From Lentibacillus sp. Marseille-P4043 (GTDB lineage Bacteria; Bacillota; Bacilli; Bacillales; Amphibacillaceae), in the NCBI RefSeq assembly GCF_900258515.1, contig NZ_LT984884.1, forward strand, positions 50,404 to 69,244: DNA of 18,841 nt. The letters are read 5' to 3'. Of this stretch, positions 6,159 through 13,689 are shown one piece after another; position 1 is the first letter of the stretch, and the number at the start of each line of letters is the position of its first letter. A program made the translations under genes and the position numbers. The notes under the pieces were generated by a model. It was not told the DNA's origin. It ran no database searches and saw only the letters and a list, made by a program, of their open reading frames with translations.

Positions 6159-6860
6159 CTACCTCGCTATTTCTATCGTTATCTTCCGCAACATAATCCA
6201 TGAAAGACCATAAATCACAATACCAATTAACAATACTTCAACAAAAAACGTCATCGTCAGTGACAAAAATATATCGCTGAAAAAGTCGATAATCCACCCA
6301 TATGCTATCCCAAATAGCACTGTAATAACTAGTGCACCAACAACTGTCCCTCCACCTAATAAACCATATTTATAGAATAACAACCCGATTGCAAACATGA
6401 ATGCTAAGATAAAAAACATGACAGCGGTATCAATCGTAACGCGTGTCAACCATGTATCTGTCATTAATTGTGACGGATGGATAAAGCGAAATGTGTCAAT
6501 ACCTACTCCATTTGAAATCCATATGACAAGTGAGTGAATTGTATTTGCTAGCATTGCCTTTGCTAGCGCTAATCCCAGAAAGAAAATTCCTATACTCACA
6601 AACAAATTCTTTCTAGTTGCACCCATCTTGATCGAAAACGGAATCCCCTGTTTTACCGTAATAAAACCAAATATTCCACAGTAAATATAAATCGCCATCG
6701 ATAAGGCAAAAGTCATTCTTCCTTCATCAACATTCATTAAAAGGTACGCCCCTACAATACTCACAACTAATGAGCTAACCAAAATGGTCCAAAAAATAAA
6801 TAAGGAATGTTTGACATCCGTAACGAAAAAATAAAGTAACCCTTTCACTTGTCTACCCAT
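6159..6860 (-). CDS. ABC transporter permease subunit (ABC-2 like)
   Basis: This is a 233-residue integral membrane protein with about six hydrophobic segments, for example LFIFWTILVSSLVVSIVGAY near the N-terminus, then IYIYCGIFGFITV, GIFFLGLALAKAML, a segment around TAVMFFILAFMFAIGLLF, and two more to the C-terminus. No ATPase motifs are present. It is the third gene of the GntR-ATPase-permease unit and starts two bases after the ATPase stop, with GGGAG overlapping the end of that gene, so the two are translationally linked. Substrate unknown; ytr-type units often respond to cell-envelope antibiotics. Confidence 0.85.
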   Translation of the reverse strand: MGRQVKGLLYFFVTDVKHSLFIFWTILVSSLVVSIVGAYLLMNVDEGRMTFALSMAIYIYCGIFGFITVKQGIPFSIKMGATRKNLFVSIGIFFLGLALAKAMLANTIHSLVIWISNGVGIDTFRFIHPSQLMTDTWLTRVTIDTAVMFFILAFMFAIGLLFYKYGLLGGGTVVGALVITVLFGIAYGWIIDFFSDIFLSLTMTFFVEVLLIGIVIYGLSWIMLRKITIEIAR

Positions 6861-6862
6861 GT

Positions 6863-7720
6863 TTAGGCTCCCTTCTTGTTTTCTGTTAAGTAAATCATTA
6901 ATTCCTGAATTGGCACTCCTTCAACCGATAACCCTGCTGACTCTGCCTGTTGCTTACTCCCATAGACATATGCTGTCATCATCCCAGCTAGTTCCTTTTT
7001 GCTAATGACTTGCTTGTTCCTAATAAAAGCTTCCACTTCTTCTATACTCCCAGATACAGCACACGTATTATTACGTAAAACCTCTGCTTCTTCCTTCAGT
7101 ACAAGCTTGCCATCTTGAATGATCAATACTTCCTCAAACAACAAACTTACTTCGTCAATTAAATGGGTAGAAAAGATGATCGTACGCTTTTCTTGTTCAT
7201 ACTCTTCCAACAAGATCTCATAAAATTTCCTTCTTGCTGCCGCATCCAACCCGATATACGGTTCATCAAAAATGGTGATCGGTGCTTTACACGCTAAACC
7301 AACGATAATACCAAGCGCCGATGCCATCCCTTTTGATAATGCTTTTACCCGAGCATTCGGTTTTAGCTGATAAACATCCATCAGTTCGTCAGCTAGGTCT
7401 TGGTCCCATGTCGGATAAAATAGCGAATACATCCGTAGCACATTTTTAACCTTTAAATCACGTTTAAAGTTGTTACCCTCTTTAATTAAACAAATGGATT
7501 CTGTTAACCGCTGATTATCAAACGGCTTTTCCCCATCGATCAGAATTTCACCGGTTGTTGCTACAATATGGCCAGATAATATTTCCATAAATGTTGTTTT
7601 CCCTGCTCCATTACGGCCCAAAAGTCCATAGATCTTTGGTTCATCTAATGAAAATGAAATCGTATCAAGTGCTAATGTGTCTTTATATTTCTTTGTTACA
7701 CTTTTTACGTCAATTCGCAT
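6863..7720 (-). CDS. ABC transporter ATP-binding protein
   Basis: This 285-residue ATPase powers the adjacent permease. It shows Walker A GRNGAGKT (residues 35-42), a degenerate signature LSKGMAS, Walker B ITIFDEP with the D-loop GLDAAARR, and the switch histidine in IFSTH. The C-terminal extension of about 70 residues after the nucleotide-binding domain is common in export-type ATPases of the YtrB/EcsA/BcrA kind. The ATG at 7720 overlaps the end of the GntR gene by 11 bases, showing translational coupling. Which substrate it moves is not evident. Confidence 0.92.
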   Translation of the reverse strand: MRIDVKSVTKKYKDTLALDTISFSLDEPKIYGLLGRNGAGKTTFMEILSGHIVATTGEILIDGEKPFDNQRLTESICLIKEGNNFKRDLKVKNVLRMYSLFYPTWDQDLADELMDVYQLKPNARVKALSKGMASALGIIVGLACKAPITIFDEPYIGLDAAARRKFYEILLEEYEQEKRTIIFSTHLIDEVSLLFEEVLIIQDGKLVLKEEAEVLRNNTCAVSGSIEEVEAFIRNKQVISKKELAGMMTAYVYGSKQQAESAGLSVEGVPIQELMIYLTENKKGA

Positions 7721-8087
7721 TATTTGTCCCCTCCCATTTAATCATTTCCAGTAAATCTTGATCACTTAACCGTAATTTTTTTGCTTCACTCCTTAATGGT
7801 TGAATGAATTTTTCATAAAAATGTTCCTTTCGTTTTTCAATTAAAATTTCCTTGGCATCGTCTGTCACAAACATTCCAACCCCTCTTTTTTTAAATAAAA
7901 TGTTTTCATGAACTAGTTCATTTATGCCTTTAGCTGCGGTTGCTGGATTTATTTTATAAAAATTTGAAAATTCATTTGTTGATGGTACCCGTTCACCAGG
8001 TTTAATGGTTCCATTGATAACCGAATCTTCTAGTTGTTCTTTTATTTGCAGGAAAATTGGCCTGTTTTCATCTAGTGTGTATTTCAT
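7710..8087 (-). CDS. GntR-family transcriptional regulator, YtrA subfamily
   Basis: This is a 125-residue repressor-type protein. An N-terminal winged helix-turn-helix (about residues 10-75) includes PIFLQIKEQLEDSVINGTIKPGERVPS and the wing KKRGVGMFV. The short helical C-terminus, instead of a ligand domain, is typical of the YtrA subfamily that controls ABC transporters. The frame extends to a GTG at 8096, but that codon lies in the ribosome binding site GAGGTGG, so the ATG at 8087 is preferred. It is first in the operon, and an operator-like palindrome covers its promoter, implying autoregulation. Confidence 0.9.
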   Translation of the reverse strand: MKYTLDENRPIFLQIKEQLEDSVINGTIKPGERVPSTNEFSNFYKINPATAAKGINELVHENILFKKRGVGMFVTDDAKEILIEKRKEHFYEKFIQPLRSEAKKLRLSDQDLLEMIKWEGTNNAN

Positions 8088-8107
8088 GTTAACCACCTCG
8101 GTTGATC

Positions 8108-8157
8108 GGTTAATTACTTATGTAACTAACCATATAACCTGGCGGCGTATTTGTCAA
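8108..8157 (-). promoter_or_regulatory. Promoter and operator of the GntR/ABC operon
   Basis: On the minus strand, TTGACA (plus positions 8152-8157) and TATGGT (8129-8134) are 17 bases apart. Immediately downstream, overlapping the -10 box and start point, GGTTAATTAC (8108-8117) and GTAACTAACC (8122-8131) form an inverted repeat with 9 of 10 matching positions and a 4-base spacer. This is a likely binding site for the operon's own GntR protein. Confidence 0.75.
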
Positions 8158-8176
8158 TAACTTTTGCAAAACTTAT

Positions 8177-8218
8177 AAAAAAATAAGGTTTTGCCTATAA
8201 ATCACGTGCAAAACCTTA
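8177..8218 (-). terminator. Terminator of the SPFH/ribbon-helix-helix operon
   Basis: TAAGGTTTTGC (8184-8194) and GCAAAACCTTA (8208-8218) form an 11-bp perfect stem around a 13-base loop. On the minus strand the stem runs into TTTTTTT (8177-8183). It lies just past the small gene's stop and just upstream of the next promoter. Confidence 0.9.
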
Positions 8219-8225
8219 ATAACGT

Positions 8226-8405
8226 TTAATCTTCACCTATTTTTTTATCTTCTTTTTTTGGAAGCCTGCCAGCTTTCTTTGCTGCATCGCGTAACAAAAA
8301 TTCCACGTGACTATTGACACTACGGAATTCATCCTTTGCCCATCTTTGCAAAATATCGTATAACTTCGGATCTATACGTAATGGGAAATTCTTCTTCTTC
8401 GCCAT
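8226..8405 (-). CDS. Small ribbon-helix-helix (Arc-like) DNA-binding protein
   Basis: This is a 59-residue protein. Residues 6-12 (NFPLRID) form the beta-strand of an Arc/MetJ-type ribbon-helix-helix, followed by helix A (PKLYDILQRWAKDEF), the turn RSVNSH, and helix B (VEFLLRDAAKKAG). The tail is lysine-rich and acidic at the end. The ATG follows GAGGGATTCT. It is 30 bases downstream of the SPFH gene and shares its terminator, so the two are one operon. Its target is unknown; it could control the SPFH gene itself. A toxin partner is not seen. Confidence 0.85.
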   Translation of the reverse strand: MAKKKNFPLRIDPKLYDILQRWAKDEFRSVNSHVEFLLRDAAKKAGRLPKKEDKKIGED

Positions 8406-8435
8406 AGAATCCCTCTTTTACTAAGTTTAAAACTT

Positions 8436-9281
8436 TTATTGGTACAATGATCCAGTATTTATAACTGGTTGTGCGCCATGGTCGGATACAATTGAAACGA
8501 GTAAATTATTGATCATGGCCACTCGTCGTTCCTCATCTAAATCAACAATTCCTTCTTTTTCAATCCGTTCGATGGCATCCTGCACCATTCCTACTGCACC
8601 TTCAACAATTTGCCGGCGAGCAGATATGATTGCACTCGCTTGTTGACGCTGTAGCATCGCTTGGGCAATTTCCGTTGAATAAGCAAGATGGGTCAAACGC
8701 GTTTCAATTACTTCTACACCAGCAACGTCTAATCGCTCCTGTAACTCTGTTGCCAGTTGGTTGGACACGACATCGGCATTCCCTCTTAACGTCAATTCAA
8801 CATCTTCAAACGTATCGTACGGATATTTCGTTGCCACCGCCCGAATTGCTGTCTCACTCTGGATCTCCACAAATTGTTCGTAACGATCAACATCAAACAC
8901 TGCTTTTGCTGCATCAACCACCTTAAATACAATCACAGCAGCAATCTCAATTGGATTCCCATTGACATCGTTAACCTTCAATCGCTTACTGTTAAAATTT
9001 CGTACCCGTAATGAAATCGTTCTTCTGATGGAGAAAGGAACCGTAATAACAATCCCTTCCCGGCGGATCGTCCCCATGTATTTACCTAGAAAAATAACGA
9101 CAACAGATTGATTCGGCTGCACCAATGTAATACCACTACCAAGTGTAATGGCAACAACAAGACAAATTCCGCCAATAACAAATTGCTGGTTAATCAAGCT
9201 AAAAACGGCCCCGGCAACAAGTGCAGCAATTACGATTATCCCCAAAAACCCATTCATCGACCAAGCATTTCGTTCCTGCAT
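8436..9281 (-). CDS. Membrane-anchored SPFH/prohibitin-domain protein
   Basis: This 281-residue protein belongs to the SPFH (stomatin/prohibitin/flotillin) superfamily, whose members form membrane-associated oligomers. Two hydrophobic segments at about residues 11-30 and 34-53 anchor it. The SPFH domain follows, with VQPNQSVVVIFLGKYMGTIRREG at its start. A charged helical segment near ERLDVAGVEVIETRLTHLAYSTEIAQAML and QQASAIISARRQIVEGAV is typical of the family. The frame extends to 9296, but GGGAGGG lies between that ATG and the one at 9281, so the latter is preferred. It forms an operon with the downstream ribbon-helix-helix gene. Function in the cell unknown. Confidence 0.88.
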   Translation of the reverse strand: MQERNAWSMNGFLGIIVIAALVAGAVFSLINQQFVIGGICLVVAITLGSGITLVQPNQSVVVIFLGKYMGTIRREGIVITVPFSIRRTISLRVRNFNSKRLKVNDVNGNPIEIAAVIVFKVVDAAKAVFDVDRYEQFVEIQSETAIRAVATKYPYDTFEDVELTLRGNADVVSNQLATELQERLDVAGVEVIETRLTHLAYSTEIAQAMLQRQQASAIISARRQIVEGAVGMVQDAIERIEKEGIVDLDEERRVAMINNLLVSIVSDHGAQPVINTGSLYQ

Positions 9282-9386
9282 AGCAAGCCCTCCCATTATA
9301 TTATATTTATATTAAAATGATATCACTATTGTTTAAATTTGTAAAATAATTATTTTTATTTTCTGTCATTTATTTAATTACCAACT

Positions 9387-9425
9387 AAAAAGCAGTGCAG
9401 TTTCTTTTCCTGAAACCACACTGCT
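9387..9425 (-). terminator. Terminator of the metallo-beta-lactamase-fold gene
   Basis: AGCAGTG (9391-9397) pairs with CACTGCT (9419-9425), then a two-base internal loop, then GTTTC (9400-9404) pairs with GAAAC (9412-9416). On the minus strand the stem is followed by TTTTTAG. The AT-rich stretch 9297-9386 upstream of the SPFH gene contains only promoter-like TATAAT sequences. Confidence 0.85.
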
Positions 9426-9438
9426 CCAAAATGGAATA

Positions 9439-10302
9439 TTACCCCGCTTTTTCCGTCAATCCATCAATCGGTGTTTTTTCTGTCATGATAAAATAACCTT
9501 CTCCATCCGTTGAAATCGTAATATCACCAAAGACAGCCGTAGAATAAATGTTTGCGTTAACCTTTTGTAGATTACGTATTACCCGATCAACCGGATGACC
9601 ATAATCATTTTGTTTACTGTACGTAATAATCGCTACTTGTGGTTTGATAAGATCCACAAATTTATAAGACGTACTCGTGTTAGAACCATGATGCCCAACT
9701 TTATAAATTTCCGACTGGAGATCTTCTGTCTGAATTAACCGTTTTTCTTGTTCCCGTTCAGAGTCACCCATAAGCAAAAAATCGACTTCTTGAAAACTCA
9801 CCTTTAAAACAATGGACGATTGATTATTATTTTTATTTTCTTCATATGCATTTAAAATCTGTATGTTTACAAGTGGATCAATAGTGATCGTATCATTTTG
9901 CCTCGCGATTCCCACTGGTATTTTATTACTTTTAATTGCGTTAATATAACGCAAATATGTTTTCGTTGTATGCAATTTGCCTGAATCGATTATTTTCTTA
10001 ACCTTGAACGATTTCATTACTGCTGGCATTCCCCCAATATGGTCAATATCTGGGTGTGTTGCAATTAAAAGATCAATTTTTTTCACATCGTGTTTTTTAA
10101 GAAAATTAACCACTGTCTTACCAGCTTTTGGCGGACCAGCATCAATAAGAATTGTTTTTTCATTTGGTGTTTGAATAAAAATACTGTCACCTTGACCAAC
10201 ATCAATAAAATGTACCTTCATCTGGTCCAGTGGTTCGCTATAAATAATATCTTTAGGAAAAAGAAAAAATAGGACAAGCCCTATTAATGTAAACGTCCGC
10301 AT
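9439..10302 (-). CDS. Exported metallo-beta-lactamase-fold hydrolase, ComEC C-terminal type
   Basis: This is a 287-residue protein. Residues 1-22 (RTFTLIGLVLFFLFP core) form a signal peptide without a lipobox. The hydrolase domain follows, with VHFIDVGQGDSIFI (about 30-43), LIDAG, the metal-binding ATHPDIDHIGG (HPDIDH at 83-88), LLMGDSE, and VGHHGS. This is the domain found at the C-terminus of the DNA-uptake protein ComEC, here standing alone outside the membrane; a nuclease or phosphodiesterase role is possible but unproven. I choose the ATG at 10302, preceded by AAAGGA, over the one at 10311. It is a single-gene unit with its own terminator. Confidence 0.87.
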   Translation of the reverse strand: MRTFTLIGLVLFFLFPKDIIYSEPLDQMKVHFIDVGQGDSIFIQTPNEKTILIDAGPPKAGKTVVNFLKKHDVKKIDLLIATHPDIDHIGGMPAVMKSFKVKKIIDSGKLHTTKTYLRYINAIKSNKIPVGIARQNDTITIDPLVNIQILNAYEENKNNNQSSIVLKVSFQEVDFLLMGDSEREQEKRLIQTEDLQSEIYKVGHHGSNTSTSYKFVDLIKPQVAIITYSKQNDYGHPVDRVIRNLQKVNANIYSTAVFGDITISTDGEGYFIMTEKTPIDGLTEKAG

Positions 10303-10500
10303 ATGAAACATCCTTTTTACAATTGCTTTGGTTCTATTAGTTTTTTCAAATTCAGCGTGTATTATGAATGATGCGGATGAATTATTTTTTACTCAAGGCT
10401 CTTTTCGTAATGTTTGTTGTTTTTTAGGTTGATATAAACTGCGACACAGTGACAATTCCTGTTGTGACGCTTTCTTTCACCCTAATGAGGGCTGAGTATT
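10303..10500. other. Gene-free AT-rich spacer before the tandem array
   Basis: No gene is seen. A TATAAA at 10433-10438 (+) resembles a -10 box, but no good -35 lies at the right spacing. This is where any promoter for rightward transcription of the array would have to be. The region is clearly more AT-rich than the array that follows. Confidence 0.4.
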
Positions 10501-11121
10501 TGAACCCAAGCGAGAAAACATCAACCCGAATCGCGGAACATCGGCCCGAACGAGGAAACATCAACCCGAATCGCGAATCATCAACCCGAACGCAGAAATA
10601 TCAGCCCGAATCGCGAATCATCAGCCCGAACGAGGAAACATCGGCGCGAACGAGGAATCATCGGCCCGAATCGCGAATCATCAACCCGAACGCAGAAACA
10701 TCGGCCCGAACGCGGAAACATCGGCCCGAATCGCGAATCATCGGCCCGAATCACGAATCATCGGCCCGAAACCGAGAACATCAACCCGAATCGCGAATCA
10801 TCAGCCCGAACGAGGAAACATCGGCGCGAATCACGAATCATCAACCCGAACGCAGAAATATCAGCCCGAATCGCGAAACATCAACCCGAACGCAGAATCA
10901 TCGGCCCGAATCGCGAATCATCGGCCCGAAACCGAGAACATCGGCCCGAATCGCGAATCATCAACCCTAATCGCGAATCATCAACCCGAACGCAGAATCA
11001 TCGGCCCGAATCGCGAATCATCAACCCGAATCGCGAGAACATCAGCCCGAATCGCGAATCATCAACCCGAACGCGGAAACATCAACCCGAATCGCGAATC
11101 ATCGGCGTGAGTGCGAAATCA
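10501..11121. repeat. Tandem array of about 31 degenerate 20-bp units
   Basis: Units keep an exact 20-bp period from 10501 to 11040, then one inserted base, then four more units and a decaying edge. The commonest unit is TCGGCCCGAATCGCGAATCA. Variation is confined to a few positions: bases 3-4 (AA, AG or GG) and the second half (GAATCGCGAATCA, GAACGCAGAAACA, GAACGAGGAAACA). Variant blocks recur at distances of whole units: the 10621 block matches 10801 (9 units) and the 10581 block matches 10841 (13 units). There are no unique spacers, so it is not CRISPR. All three plus-strand frames of the consensus lack stop codons, which explains a long but meaningless ORF at 10449-10970. Confidence 0.95.
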
Positions 11122-11204
11122 TCGGCGCAGAGTGATTCCGGCGGAGAGCAATTCTATAGTTACTTCTCAGTTTTGGATATTGTGTAAAAACAATAACTGT
11201 CTTC

Positions 11205-11237
11205 GATGGGGCGAGTAATCGCAGTCCCCATCTTTTT
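11205..11237 (+). terminator. Rightward intrinsic terminator after the tandem array
   Basis: GATGGGG (11205-11211) pairs with CCCCATC (11226-11232), followed by TTTTT. The loop holds a nested CGA/TCG pairing. On this strand no gene precedes it except the repeat array, so it hints that the array is transcribed rightward. Confidence 0.75.
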
Positions 11238-11268
11238 AAAAAATTTTACTCAAACAATACCTACCTAC

Positions 11269-11304
11269 AAAAAAATCCTGCCCCGAAATTTTGGGACAGG
11301 ATTT
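11269..11304 (-). terminator. Terminator of clpE
   Basis: AAATCCTG (11273-11280) pairs with CAGGATTT (11297-11304), with a single mismatch and then CCC/GGG inside. On the minus strand a run of seven T's follows. It lies just past the clpE stop at 11313. Confidence 0.9.
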
Positions 11305-11312
11305 AATGAAAC

Positions 11313-13463
11313 TTATGCCTGTTTCACTGTTATTTGATTATCGATCATATCAACATTTATTGCTGTTATATCATTGTTTTCCAATAGCAAGTCGGTTAAT
11401 TGATCTTCTACTTTATCTTGGATAACCCGGCGTAATGGTCTTGCACCAAATCGTGGGTCATAACCAAGTCGAACCAATTCATGTTTTGCTGCATCAGAAA
11501 TAGTGATATTTAAATTATTCTCTTCCATATTTTGTGTTAAATCATGAAGCATTAAATCAACAATTTCTAATAAATTAGCTTCACTTAGTTCATTAAATGA
11601 AATAATCGAGTCAAACCGGTTTAAGAACTCTGGTTTGAAATAAGCACTCAAATTTTCCAAAATGGATACAGATTCATGCTCGGATCGGTTAAAACCAACA
11701 TTAATTTCTTTTATACCAGTTCCAGCGTTACTTGTCATGATAATAACTGTATCTTTAAAGCTTACCGTACGACCGTGTGAATCCGTTAAATGGCCATCTT
11801 CCATAATTTGCAGGAACATATTTTGTACATCAGGATGTGCTTTTTCAATTTCATCAAGCAAAATGATGGAATATGGATTACGACGGACACGCTCGGTTAA
11901 TTGTCCTGCTTCCTCATGACCTACATAGCCTGGAGGGGAACCGATAATTTTTGACACCGCGTGTTTTTCCATATATTCACTCATGTCCAGACGAATAAGT
12001 GCGTCACGAGAGCCAAACAACTCCTCTGCTAGTGCCTTGGTTAATTCTGTTTTCCCGACACCAGTTGGACCAACAAATAGAAATGATCCAATTGGACGGT
12101 ATTTTGATTTTAAACCTGCACGACTACGACGGATTGCTTTTGCAACCTTATCAACCGCTTGTTCTTGTCCAATTACTTTTTGCGATAGATTACTTGCAAG
12201 GTTTTTCATTTGTTCTTGTTCATCTTTTTGCAGTTTCGTAACAGGTATTCCTGTTTTTTCTTCAATAATTAATTGAATGTCTTCTAATCCTACATCAATT
12301 ACTTGTGCTTCATCTTTTGCTTTATCCAGCTGTTTCTGCAATTGTATTTCCTGATAACGCAAGTGAGCTGCACGTTCATAGTCTTCTTTTTCAGCAGCTT
12401 GTTCTTTTTCCTGCACTACTTCATTTAATTTTTGTTCAATGGAATCAGAATCTTTTTCGGCATTGGCAAGGTTTAAGCGTGAGCCAACTTCATCCATTAA
12501 GTCAATTGCTTTATCTGGTAAAAACCGATCTTGAATATACCGTTGTGATAAGGTTACAAACGAACGGATAACATCATCGGAATATTTTACTTCATGGAAT
12601 TTCTCATAACGCTCTTTGATACCATTTAAAATTTGTACAGCTTGTTCAACTGTCGGTTCTTTGACCATAATTGGCTGCAAGCGACGTTCAAGTGCTGCGT
12701 CTTTTTCAATATTGCGGTATTCTTTTAGTGTTGTTGCACCAATTAATTGTAGTTCACCACGTGCTAGTGCTGGCTTTAGAATGTTTCCCGCATCCATTTG
12801 TGAGCTTTCTGCTGTGCCTGCACCGACTAATAGATGGATTTCGTCAACAAACAAAATAACGTTTTTACGTGTTTGCAATTCCTGAACTAATTGCTTCATC
12901 CGCTCTTCAAATTGACCTCTTATGCCAGTGTTTGCAACGAGTGATGCTACATCAAGCAAATAAATTTCTTTGTTCATCAATTTTGTTGGAACATTACCTT
13001 CCGCGATTTTCACAGCTAATCCTTCCGCGATTGCTGTTTTCCCAACACCTGGTTCCCCAATTAAAACTGGGTTATTTTTATTTCGTCTATTAAGTGTTTC
13101 AATTACACGTTTCACTTCATTATCACGGCCGATCACTGGATCAATCAAGCCAGCGCGTGCAGCGTGTGAAACATTTTTTCCTAATTGATCAAGCAACCCA
13201 TTTCCTTGGTTCCCTTGTCTTTCTTGTGTTCTTGTTCCAGCTTGTTGTGCGCCATTTCCTTGGAAGAAATGGTTTGCAAAATCACCTTGTTGATCGGAAC
13301 CAAAACCTGAACCAGAGAAGAAGTTATTTGTTGGGTTTATCATTTGACCTTTTATTTCTTGAAAGCATTGATTACATACATGCAATTGCACTTTTTCATT
13401 ATTTATTTGCATTGACATATTAATGGTTGCTGGTTGAATACCACATTGTTGACATTTCATCAT
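11313..13463 (-). CDS. clpE: ATP-dependent Clp protease ATP-binding subunit ClpE
   Basis: This 716-residue Hsp100 unfoldase partners with ClpP to degrade misfolded proteins after heat stress. The N-terminal zinc finger (C4, C7, C30, C33), which marks ClpE against ClpC, is intact. It is followed by a Gly/Gln-rich linker, the first AAA+ module with Walker A GEPGVGKT (about residues 136-143) and Walker [10 protein letters not shown], a UVR-like coiled segment ([21 protein letters not shown]), and the second AAA+ module with GPTGVGKT and [14 protein letters not shown]. The ATG at 13463 follows AAGGAGG at spacing 6; the frame extends eight codons further without support. CtsR operators lie upstream. 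It is not in an operon. Confidence 0.96.
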   Translation of the reverse strand: MMKCQQCGIQPATINMSMQINNEKVQLHVCNQCFQEIKGQMINPTNNFFSGSGFGSDQQGDFANHFFQGNGAQQAGTRTQERQGNQGNGLLDQLGKNVSHAARAGLIDPVIGRDNEVKRVIETLNRRNKNNPVLIGEPGVGKTAIAEGLAVKIAEGNVPTKLMNKEIYLLDVASLVANTGIRGQFEERMKQLVQELQTRKNVILFVDEIHLLVGAGTAESSQMDAGNILKPALARGELQLIGATTLKEYRNIEKDAALERRLQPIMVKEPTVEQAVQILNGIKERYEKFHEVKYSDDVIRSFVTLSQRYIQDRFLPDKAIDLMDEVGSRLNLANAEKDSDSIEQKLNEVVQEKEQAAEKEDYERAAHLRYQEIQLQKQLDKAKDEAQVIDVGLEDIQLIIEEKTGIPVTKLQKDEQEQMKNLASNLSQKVIGQEQAVDKVAKAIRRSRAGLKSKYRPIGSFLFVGPTGVGKTELTKALAEELFGSRDALIRLDMSEYMEKHAVSKIIGSPPGYVGHEEAGQLTERVRRNPYSIILLDEIEKAHPDVQNMFLQIMEDGHLTDSHGRTVSFKDTVIIMTSNAGTGIKEINVGFNRSEHESVSILENLSAYFKPEFLNRFDSIISFNELSEANLLEIVDLMLHDLTQNMEENNLNITISDAAKHELVRLGYDPRFGARPLRRVIQDKVEDQLTDLLLENNDITAINVDMIDNQITVKQA

Positions 13464-13560
13464 GTCATTCCTCCTTGTGATTTTCATTAAATATTAGGTA
13501 CCTGCTTCTTAGTAACCATTAAGCCACTAGAAGTGATAGTAAAATCGTCTTTTATCAATG

Positions 13561-13622
13561 TTTGACTTTGACTATCTTTGACCTTGTAACTACATTATAC
13601 TCTGACCTTTTTTGACTTTCAA
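13561..13622 (-). promoter_or_regulatory. clpE promoter with CtsR operators
   Basis: On the minus strand TTGAAA (plus positions 13617-13622) and TATAAT (13594-13599) are 17 bases apart, a strong sigma-A promoter. A CtsR heptad repeat at 13567-13583 (GGTCAAAGATAGTCAAA on the minus strand) matches the published consensus RGTCAAANANRGTCAAA exactly and sits just past the start point. A second one at 13601-13617 (AGTCAAAAAAGGTCAGA) has one mismatch and fills the spacer. A lone extra TTTGAC at 13561-13566 may extend the first site. Confidence 0.9.
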
Positions 13623-13644
13623 GAGGTTTGGTTAAATTTTTTAC

Positions 13645-13675
13645 AAAAAACAGGTGCAGCTTATGAAGCCACACC
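13645..13675 (-). terminator. Terminator of the acyl-CoA synthetase gene
   Basis: GGTG (13653-13656) pairs with CACC (13672-13675) and GCTT (13659-13662) with AAGC (13666-13669), separated by a 2x2 internal loop. On the minus strand TGTTTTTTG follows. It separates this gene from the clpE promoter. Confidence 0.8.
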
Positions 13676-13689
13676 CATTTCTTCCTATA

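Noticed and set aside
10449..10970. 173-codon open frame over the tandem array
   Set aside because: It starts with GTG without a ribosome binding site, consists of 20-bp units not divisible by three, and all three plus-strand frames of the consensus are open. It is an artefact of the repeat.
10501..11121. CRISPR array
   Set aside because: Units are contiguous with no unique spacers of constant length between identical repeats, and no cas genes are nearby.
11662..13423. Several plus-strand open frames opposite clpE
   Set aside because: They are antisense shadows of clpE without ribosome binding sites or family resemblance.
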